Assembly (NCBI GenBank): GCA_052034445.1
Contig: JBPOIN010000102.1
Coordinates: 1-27,994 of the forward strand
Origin: Sterolibacterium sp052034445
GTDB lineage: Bacteria > Pseudomonadota > Gammaproteobacteria > Burkholderiales > Rhodocyclaceae
Length of the DNA: 27,994 bases
Direction of reading: 5' to 3'
Of the stretch, positions 1 through 5,652 are shown in pieces. The notes beneath the pieces were generated by a model that was not told the origin of the DNA, did no database searches, and worked only from the letters and a program-made list of their open reading frames with translations. Every line of letters begins with the position of its first letter. The first letter of the stretch is position 1. The translations under genes were made by a program, and so were the position numbers.

Positions 1-864
1 TCCGCGATCAACCCCAAGCTGATCTACGCCACCAACACCGGCTACGGCCGCTACGGCGGCGCCTCCAAGCCTTCTTTCGACATGACCGTGCAGGCGCTCA
101 CCGGCGTCATGGCGCGCCTCGGCGAACCCGGCCAGCCGCCGATCTACATCGGCATGGGCTCCGGCGACGCCTATGGCGGCATCATGTCGGCGCTCGGCAT
201 CATGCTGGCGATCTATCAACGCAAGCGCACTGGCAAGGGTCAGTGTCTCGATGCCTCGCTGTATGGCGCGCAGCTCTATCTCGCGGCGCCCTACCTGCAG
301 GCCTTCCTCGCCGGCGACAAGGGCGCCGCGTTGCAGCAGTCACGCAAGCAGGTCGAGAATCCGCTGTGGAACCTCTACCCGACCAGCGGCAAGTGGGTCT
401 ATGTCTGCGAGCCCAATCACGACGTGCGCTTCGAGGCGCTGTGCCGGGCCATCGGCGGCAACGACATGCTGGCTGATCCGCGCTTCAAGACCGCCGAGTT
501 GCGCAGCCAGCACAACGAGGCGCTGATCGAAGTCATCGAGGCGCACACGCAGAAGTTCGACCACACCGGCTTGATGGCTGCACTGAAGGCCGCCGGTATC
601 GTCGCCCAGCCGATCAACAATCTCGCCGACGTGATCCGCGACGAGCAGGCCTGGCAGAACAACTACTTCATGAAGGCCTACTGCGAGGAAGTGCAGCGCG
701 AGGTCGACGTGCGCGGCCTGCCGGTCACGCTGTCGAAGACGCCGGGCGAGATCAACAGCCTCGGCCCGCAGCTCGGCCAGGACACCGAGATTCTGCTGAT
801 GGACATGCTCGGCTACGAGTGGGAAGAGATCGAGGCGTTGAAGGCCGAGGGCGCCATTCCATAA
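1..864 (+). CDS. CaiB/BaiF family CoA-transferase (class III), 5' truncated by the window edge
   Basis: The reading frame is open from base 1, so the start lies upstream; 287 C-terminal residues are visible, ending at TAA 862-864. Class III CoA-transferases move CoA between acyl-CoA and a free acid through an aspartyl-CoA intermediate. The N-terminal visible part has the family segment NPKLIYATNTGYG. The stretch GMGSGDAYGG carries the aspartate (codon 166-168) that aligns with the catalytic Asp of formyl-CoA transferase (GDSNTG there). The C-terminal domain has the usual EWxxxL-type ending. It is the first visible gene of a + strand run that continues with crotonase, thiolase-like and DUF35 genes, so it probably activates the acid substrate or recycles CoA from a product. 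The substrate cannot be read from the sequence. Family call secure. Confidence 0.93.
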   Translation, partial: SAINPKLIYATNTGYGRYGGASKPSFDMTVQALTGVMARLGEPGQPPIYIGMGSGDAYGGIMSALGIMLAIYQRKRTGKGQCLDASLYGAQLYLAAPYLQAFLAGDKGAALQQSRKQVENPLWNLYPTSGKWVYVCEPNHDVRFEALCRAIGGNDMLADPRFKTAELRSQHNEALIEVIEAHTQKFDHTGLMAALKAAGIVAQPINNLADVIRDEQAWQNNYFMKAYCEEVQREVDVRGLPVTLSKTPGEINSLGPQLGQDTEILLMDMLGYEWEEIEALKAEGAIP

Positions 865-892
865 CCGCCGCGGCGGCGCGCGAAGTTCCCCT

Positions 893-955
893 CGCCCGCG
901 GTGGTGACCGTAGGAAATCCCTGTGGGAGAGAGGGGCTAGGGGAGAGGGTGATGT
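893..955. repeat. C-rich/G-rich intergenic repeat element, imperfect inverted repeat
   Basis: The 146-bp gap between the CoA-transferase and the next gene holds a C-rich arm (CCCTCGCCCGC) followed by a G-rich arm (GTGGGAGAGAGGGG...GGGGAGAGGG). They could fold into an imperfect hairpin. Composition and wording resemble the hairpin at 1922-1945, so both may belong to one family of short dispersed proteobacterial intergenic repeats. No protein was seen here. Confidence 0.45.
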
Positions 956-1010
956 GCTTCTGACCACGCCCGCTTCAGCAGGACTGACAAAGAACCGACA
1001 AAGGAACGAC

Positions 1011-1913
1011 ATGAGCTGGAACGACTGGAGCATCGTCGAAGGCGACGGCCTCGATAACTTCAAGGAAATCATTTACGAAAAGAAGCACCATTCGGTGCTC
1101 GGCGGCGGCATCGCGCGCGTCTCGCTGAACAAGCCGGACAAGATGAACACGCTGACGCTGGCCACGGTCGACGAAATGTTCCGCGCCTTCTACGACGCCA
1201 ACCATGACCCATCTGTCGGCGTCATCATCGTCGCCGGCAAGGGCAAGCATTTCGGCGCCGGCGGCGACGTCGATTGGGAGCGCTGGGGCCTGCGCGAAGC
1301 CTTCTACAACCGCTATCCGCACAACCGCCTGATGCGCATGTCGCGCAAGCCCATCATCGCGCAGGTGCAGGGCTACTGCATCGCCGGCCACAACCACATG
1401 GCCTACTGCTGCGACTTCACCATCGCCGCCGACAACGCCGTGTTCGGCCAGGCCGGCCCGCGCGTGTCCTCGCCGGCCGACGGCTTCTTCGTGCCCTACC
1501 TGACCAAGGTCATCGGCACCAAGAAGGCGCGCGAAATGTGGATGCTGTGCCGCAAATACAAGGCGCCCGAGGCGCTGGCGATGGGCCTGGTGAACACCGT
1601 GGTGCCGCTCGACCAGCTCGAAGCCGAAGTCGACAAGTGGTGCGAGGAAATGCTGGAAAAGAGCCCCGGCTGCCTCGAAGTGCTGAAGGCCGCCTTCGAC
1701 CAGGAGATGGACGGCTACAAGGAGTCCTGCGTCATCTCCTCCAACTTCTATCCGGACTGGTTCGACAGTCCCGAAGGCAAGGAAGGCGGCGCCGCCTTCG
1801 TCGAGAAGCGCAAGCCCGAATTCTGGTCGCTGCGCCAACGCGAAGCCGAAGCGCGCGAGCAGCTGTTCAAGGAATACGAAGAGCAGCAGGCAGAACGCAA
1901 GGCAGGGAAGTAA
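1011..1913 (+). CDS. MenB/BadI-like crotonase, possible ring-cleaving acyl-CoA hydrolase
   Basis: 300 aa. ATG 1011 is chosen because AAGGA lies 5 nt upstream (1001-1005); an open frame back to 819 has no family similarity. Crotonase fold: oxyanion-hole segments KHFGAGGD (about 79-86) and GYCIAGH (121-127), then FGQAGPRVSSPADGF (145-159), IGTKKAREMWMLCRKY and GLVNTVVPL. The last motifs and the C-terminal EKRKPEF match the MenB branch, which includes dihydroxynaphthoyl-CoA synthase and the ring-opening BadI. In MenB the loop reads VGSFDGG with catalytic Ser and Asp. Here it is VSSPADG, keeping Ser153/154 and Asp157 but with one inserted residue. Since the neighbours are catabolic and no other men gene is present, a hydrolytic ring or beta-keto cleavage is more likely than menaquinone synthesis. 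Substrate unknown; an ordinary hydratase is the alternative. Confidence 0.82.
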   Translation: MSWNDWSIVEGDGLDNFKEIIYEKKHHSVLGGGIARVSLNKPDKMNTLTLATVDEMFRAFYDANHDPSVGVIIVAGKGKHFGAGGDVDWERWGLREAFYNRYPHNRLMRMSRKPIIAQVQGYCIAGHNHMAYCCDFTIAADNAVFGQAGPRVSSPADGFFVPYLTKVIGTKKAREMWMLCRKYKAPEALAMGLVNTVVPLDQLEAEVDKWCEEMLEKSPGCLEVLKAAFDQEMDGYKESCVISSNFYPDWFDSPEGKEGGAAFVEKRKPEFWSLRQREAEAREQLFKEYEEQQAERKAGK

Positions 1914-1921
1914 GCACACTC

Positions 1922-1945
1922 CCCTCTCCCGCAAGCGGGAGAGGG
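1922..1945. repeat. Perfect 11-bp inverted repeat in intergenic gap
   Basis: CCCTCTCCCGC (1922-1932) and GCGGGAGAGGG (1935-1945) are exact reverse complements separated by AA. The core CCCGCAAGCGGG resembles the element at 4461-4480. It lies 9 bp after a stop codon and may act as an mRNA-stabilising hairpin or weak terminator. There is no T-run, so a REP-like dispersed repeat is the simpler reading. Confidence 0.7.
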
Positions 1946-1980
1946 AATTAGTCGGTTCTAACGAAATGACGAGGGAATCC

Positions 1981-3144
1981 ATGTTGAAAGACAAGGCCTG
2001 TATCGTCGGCATCGGGGAAACCCCGTATTGCCGCAAACCGGGATCCGGCCTCTCGGAGATGGCGATCCAGCTCAAGGCGGCCGTTGCCGCGATCGAGGAC
2101 GCCGGCCTGAAGGCCAGCCAGATCGACGGCATCCTGCCCTTCCCCAACCTCGGCAAGGCCGAGTCGCTGGCGGCCAGCCTCGGCTGTGCCAACCTGCGCT
2201 TCGCCGCGACGCTGCACATGGGCGGCGCCTCGCCGGTCGCCGGCCTGGGCATGGCGGCTTCGGCCGTGACCTCGGGCGCGGCCGACTATGTGCTGATTCC
2301 GGGCGGCTGGAACGGCTTCTCCGGCGCACGTGTGCGCGAGACGACGACCCAGGACACCGACTCGATCCCGGGCGGCGCGACGGCTCGCGACTTCTACATG
2401 CCGATGGGCCTGACCGCGCCGCCGCAGTGGTACGCGCTGATGGCGCGCCGCCACATGCACGAATACGGCACCACGCACCAGCAGCTCGGCGCCGTGGCGC
2501 TGGCGATGCGCAAGCACGCCAACCTCAACCCGGCGGCGCTGATGCACAGCAAGCCGCTGACCATGGAAGACTATCTGGCGTCGATGATGATCGCCGATCC
2601 GTACAAGCTGCTGGATTGCTGTCTCGAAACCGACGGCGCGGCGGCCTTCATCGTCACCAGCGTCGAGCGCGCGCGCGACCTCAAGCAGAAGCCGATCTAC
2701 GTGATGGGCGCGGCCGCCGGCCAGCCCTATCCGGCCGACGAGATCACCAACCGCAAGGACATGCACCAGGTCGGCTTGTCGATCGCCGCGCCGGAAGCCT
2801 TCCGCACGGCCGGCATCCAGCATGCGGATGTCGACTTCGCGCAGATCTACGACTGCTTCACCTTTGAGGTCATCCAGCAGCTCGAAGAGGCCGGCTTCTG
2901 CAAGCGCGGCGAGGGCGGCGCCTTCGTCGAGAACGGCGGCATCGAACTCGGCGGCCGCCTGCCGGTCAACACGCACGGCGGCCTGTTGTCGCATGCGCAT
3001 TCGCTGGGTCTCGGCCATCTCGTCGAGGCCGTGCGCCAACTGCGCGGCGACTGCGGCGCGCGCCAGGTCAAGGATGCCGAGATCGGCGTCGTCACCGGCT
3101 GGGGCGACTTCGGCGACGGCAGCATCGCCATCCTGCGCCGTTAA
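1981..3144 (+). CDS. Thiolase-like (SCP2/Ltp-type) acyl-CoA lyase lacking the nucleophilic cysteine
   Basis: 387 aa from ATG 1981, preferred over in-frame ATG 1966 because GAGGGA (1972-1977) then sits correctly and the protein begins directly with the family's KACIVGIGET strand. It has the thiolase fold typical of lipid-transfer-protein thiolases. Where thiolases carry the acyl-accepting Cys, the sequence reads HMGGASPVAG (79-88), with no Cys. The motif YDCFTFE (Tyr290) and the C-terminal GGLLSHAHSLG (His338, His340) are present. The adjacent DUF35 gene, 15 bp downstream, is the usual partner of Ltp2-type aldolases, which cleave beta-hydroxyacyl-CoA by retro-aldol chemistry. From memory, Ltp2 uses Tyr294 and Tyr344. 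The first corresponds to Tyr290 here, whereas the second position appears to be His340. A non-canonical C-C lyase is therefore more likely than a true beta-ketothiolase. Confidence 0.85.
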   Translation: MLKDKACIVGIGETPYCRKPGSGLSEMAIQLKAAVAAIEDAGLKASQIDGILPFPNLGKAESLAASLGCANLRFAATLHMGGASPVAGLGMAASAVTSGAADYVLIPGGWNGFSGARVRETTTQDTDSIPGGATARDFYMPMGLTAPPQWYALMARRHMHEYGTTHQQLGAVALAMRKHANLNPAALMHSKPLTMEDYLASMMIADPYKLLDCCLETDGAAAFIVTSVERARDLKQKPIYVMGAAAGQPYPADEITNRKDMHQVGLSIAAPEAFRTAGIQHADVDFAQIYDCFTFEVIQQLEEAGFCKRGEGGAFVENGGIELGGRLPVNTHGGLLSHAHSLGLGHLVEAVRQLRGDCGARQVKDAEIGVVTGWGDFGDGSIAILRR

Positions 3145-3159
3145 TCAAGGGGAAAGAAC

Positions 3160-3573
3160 ATGACCGAAACATCGTACGACAAGCCCCTGCCCAAGCTGGA
3201 AGGGATGACCAAGGAATTTTACGACTGGTGCGCCAAGGGTGAGCTGCGCTTCCAGCGTTGCAAGTGCTGCGGCGCCTGGCGCCATGTGCCGCGCGAGATC
3301 TGCGCCGAATGCAGCTCCTTCGACTGGGAGTGGGCGCCATCGAGCGGCCGCGGCACGGTCTACACCTGGACCGTCGTCGAACGCGCGCTGCATCCGGCCT
3401 TCGGCAAGTCTACGCCCTACGCGCCGGTCGTCGTCGAACTCGAAGGCGGCGTGCGTCTGCTGACGCAGCTGACCGACGTTGCACCCGCCGAGTTGAAGAT
3501 CGGCATGCCGGTGCAGGTCGACTTCAAGGCCGTCACGCCGGAAGTCACGTTGCCGTATTTCAAGCGCGCCTGA
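3160..3573 (+). CDS. DUF35 OB-fold protein with rubredoxin-like zinc ribbon, thiolase partner
   Basis: 137 aa, ATG 3160 with the strong site AAGGGGAAAG just upstream. The N-terminal helix is followed by a zinc ribbon with Cys34, Cys37, Cys48 and Cys51 (CKCC and CAEC knuckles). An OB-fold follows (about 60-130: GRGTVYTWTVV and APVVVELEGG are typical). DUF35 proteins bind acyl-CoA and pair with thiolase-like partners, for example ChsH2 DUF35 with Ltp2 in steroid side-chain degradation and the acetoacetyl-CoA thiolase/HMG-CoA synthase complex of archaea. The gene immediately follows the thiolase-like gene, so the two products probably form one complex. Family call is firm; the reaction depends on the partner. 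Confidence 0.9.
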   Translation: MTETSYDKPLPKLEGMTKEFYDWCAKGELRFQRCKCCGAWRHVPREICAECSSFDWEWAPSSGRGTVYTWTVVERALHPAFGKSTPYAPVVVELEGGVRLLTQLTDVAPAELKIGMPVQVDFKAVTPEVTLPYFKRA

Positions 3574-3607
3574 ATAGCCCACTCATCACCTTCAAGAGGA
3601 ATCCACC

Positions 3608-4387
3608 ATGGCTCTGAATTTGCCCGCCACCTTCACCTATGAAAAGAAGGGCCGCATCGCCCTGATGACCATCAACCGGCCCGACGCCTACAACTCGTTC
3701 ACGCGCGAGATGCTGGTCGGCATGGACGCCGCCTTCGACGACTTCAATGCCGACCCCAATCTGTGGGTGGCCGTCATCACCGGCGCCGGCAACAAGGCCT
3801 TCTGCACCGGCATGGACATCAAGGACGCGCTGCCGGCCATCGCCGCGGGCGACCAGATGGGTTATGAAGACCCGGCCAAGCGCCCATTCCAGAACATCTT
3901 CAAGCCCATCATCGCCGCCGTGAACGGCTTCTGCATCGCCGGCGGTCTCGAGTTCCTGCAAGGCATGGACATCCGCATCGCCGCCGAGAACGCGCAGTTC
4001 GGCCTCGGCGAAGTGAAGTGGGGCGTGATCCCTGCCGGTGGTTCGCACATCCGCCTGCCGCAGCAGATCCCCTGGGCGGTGGCGATGGAACTGCTGCTCA
4101 CCGGCCAGAACATCGACGCCAAGCGCGCCTATGACATCGGCCTGGTCAACAAGGTCGTGCCGGCCGACAAGGTGCTCGAAGAAGCCATGGCCTGGGCCGA
4201 GAAGATCTGCGAAAACGGCCCGCTGGCCGTGCGCACCGCCAAGGAAATCGCCGTGCGCGCGCTCAACAACGAGCCGAAGTTCGTCCTCGAAAAGAGCATC
4301 GCCCCGCGCGTGTTCAACTCCGAAGACGCCAAGGAAGGCCCGCGCGCCTTCGCCGAAAAGCGCAAGCCGAACTTCACCGGCCGTTGA
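3608..4387 (+). CDS. Enoyl-CoA hydratase/isomerase family protein
   Basis: 259 aa, ATG 3608, with AAGAGGA 8 nt upstream. Canonical crotonase: oxyanion-hole segments KAFCTGMD (63-70) and NGFCIAGGLE (106-115), and GLGEVKWGVIPAGG. Glu115 and Glu135 align with rat mitochondrial hydratase Glu144 and Glu164, so syn-hydration of a 2-enoyl-CoA is chemically possible. It ends in the common EKRKPNFTGR tail. It follows the thiolase-like/DUF35 pair by 34 bp and closes the first operon, which makes it the likely hydratase that supplies a beta-hydroxyacyl-CoA for C-C cleavage. The exact substrate is not visible. Confidence 0.9.
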   Translation: MALNLPATFTYEKKGRIALMTINRPDAYNSFTREMLVGMDAAFDDFNADPNLWVAVITGAGNKAFCTGMDIKDALPAIAAGDQMGYEDPAKRPFQNIFKPIIAAVNGFCIAGGLEFLQGMDIRIAAENAQFGLGEVKWGVIPAGGSHIRLPQQIPWAVAMELLLTGQNIDAKRAYDIGLVNKVVPADKVLEEAMAWAEKICENGPLAVRTAKEIAVRALNNEPKFVLEKSIAPRVFNSEDAKEGPRAFAEKRKPNFTGR

Positions 4388-4460
4388 GCCGGTTGTGAGC
4401 CGCAGCGATGATTACCTTGCTTCTGCTTCGCTTGGGCTTCTGTGTGCTAAAGAGGTCGCC

Positions 4461-4480
4461 ATTCCCGCGCAAGCGGGAGT
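4461..4480. repeat. Short intergenic hairpin repeat with GCAA loop
   Basis: ATTCCCGC (4461-4468) pairs with GCGGGAGT (4473-4480), one G-T wobble, around a GCAA tetraloop. The wording is that of a common dispersed proteobacterial repeat. It sits in the 177-bp gap (4388-4564) between the crotonase and the F420 reductase gene. No convincing promoter was found in that gap. Confidence 0.55.
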
Positions 4481-4564
4481 GATGCAGCCAACAATTTCCG
4501 GCGTGGCTGGCGAACAGCATGCACGTCATCGAATTCCTGAATCAACTTTACTGGACCAATTCTC

Positions 4565-5239
4565 ATGAGCGAAAAACTCCCCACCCTGGCCATTCTCGGC
4601 GGCACCGGCGATCTTGGCACCGGTCTCGCGCGCCGCTGGGCGCAGGCCGGCTATGAAGTCATCATCGGCTCGCGCACCATCGACAAGGCCGAAACCGCCG
4701 CTGCCGATCTGCGCAAGGTCATGGAAGAGCGCGGCGTCAAGAACATCAACGTGCGCGCCGCCGACAACCTGGCCGCCGCCCAAGCCGCTGACATCATCGC
4801 CATGACCGTGCCATTCAGCCATCAGGCCAGCACGCTCGAAGCCGTCAAGGACGCGCTGCAGGGCAAGATCCTCATCGACGTCACGGTGCCGCTGGTGCCA
4901 CCGAAGGTCATGCGCGTGCAGCTGCCGCCCGAAGGCTCGGCCGGCCAGATCGCCCAGGCCCTGCTTGGCGAGAACGTCAAGGTCGTCTCGGCGTTCCAGA
5001 ACGTCGCTGCCCATCACCTGCAGGAAGGCTACGGCTTCGACTGCGACGTGCTGGTCTGCGGCGACAGCAAGGACGCGCGCGCCGAAGTCATCAAGCTGGT
5101 CGAAGCCGCCGGCCTGCGCGGCTTCCACGCCGGCAGTATCGCCAACGCGGCGGCTGTTGAAGCCATGACCTCGCTGCTGATCTTCATCAACAAGCAGTAC
5201 AACTGCCACGCCGGCATCCGCGTCACCGGCCTGGAGTAA
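4565..5239 (+). CDS. fno: NADPH-dependent F420 reductase (F420:NADP oxidoreductase)
   Basis: 224 aa from ATG 4565. The enzyme transfers hydride between NADP(H) and the deazaflavin cofactor F420 in the cytosol. The N-terminal Rossmann motif is LGGTGDLGTGLA (11-22). It is followed by IIGSRTIDKA, where Ser36, Arg37 and Lys41 match the residues that bind the NADP 2'-phosphate in Archaeoglobus Fno. VPFSHQ, the ILIDVTVPL strand and the VVSAFQNVAAHHL segment are also family hallmarks, and the length is normal. The FO synthase gene lies about 400 bp downstream in the same orientation, which strongly supports F420 rather than a generic NADP-binding role. In a non-methanogen it would most likely run in the direction of F420 reduction, supplying F420H2 to dehydrogenases or reductases encoded elsewhere. 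Confidence 0.9.
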   Translation: MSEKLPTLAILGGTGDLGTGLARRWAQAGYEVIIGSRTIDKAETAAADLRKVMEERGVKNINVRAADNLAAAQAADIIAMTVPFSHQASTLEAVKDALQGKILIDVTVPLVPPKVMRVQLPPEGSAGQIAQALLGENVKVVSAFQNVAAHHLQEGYGFDCDVLVCGDSKDARAEVIKLVEAAGLRGFHAGSIANAAAVEAMTSLLIFINKQYNCHAGIRVTGLE

Positions 5240-5262
5240 ACCACTGCCAGCCGCTAGCCGTC

Positions 5263-5613
5263 GTGCTGTATCACGCCTTCAAGATCGCGCTGTCCGCCAT
5301 GATTCTCGTGGCGGTTTCCGAGATCGCCAAGCGTAATTCGGGTGCGGCGGCGTTGCTGGCTTCGCTGCCGCTGACCTCGGTGCTGGCCTTTGTCTGGCTG
5401 CATGTCGAAGGGGCTCCCACTGCGACGATCGGTGCGCTGTCGGGACAGATCTTCTGGCTGGTGTTGCCGTCGCTGGTGTTGCTGCTGGTCCTGCCGCTGC
5501 TGCTCAAGCAGGGTCTGGGTTTCTGGCTGAGCCTGACGCTGGCGGCGCTGGCGACCGTGGCGAGTTACCTGGTCCTGTTGCCCTGGCTGCGCAGGGTGGG
5601 GGTTCAATTATGA
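5263..5613 (+). CDS. Small DUF3147-like membrane protein
   Basis: 116 aa, GTG start at 5263, 23 bp after the fno stop and about 39 bp before the FO synthase ATG. It is almost entirely hydrophobic, with four predicted membrane segments (about 5-20, 28-47, 60-80, 84-110). The segments LVAVSEIAKR, ALLASLPLTSVLA and FWLVLPSLVLLLVLPLLL are what I associate with DUF3147, an uncharacterised inner-membrane family. Its position between two F420 genes suggests cotranscription, but DUF3147 is widespread without F420, so a functional link is only a possibility. Confidence 0.75.
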   Translation: MLYHAFKIALSAMILVAVSEIAKRNSGAAALLASLPLTSVLAFVWLHVEGAPTATIGALSGQIFWLVLPSLVLLLVLPLLLKQGLGFWLSLTLAALATVASYLVLLPWLRRVGVQL

Positions 5614-5652
5614 AATGCAGTCTGCTGCCCGCGGCAGCCGGTGAAAGCGACC

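Noticed and set aside
1011..1913. MenB as part of menaquinone synthesis
   Set aside because: The catalytic loop differs by an insertion and all neighbours are acyl-CoA catabolic genes; no other men gene is present.
975..3039. Two long minus-strand open frames (975-2252 and 1948-3039)
   Set aside because: Antisense shadows of the MenB-like and thiolase-like genes; no family similarity.
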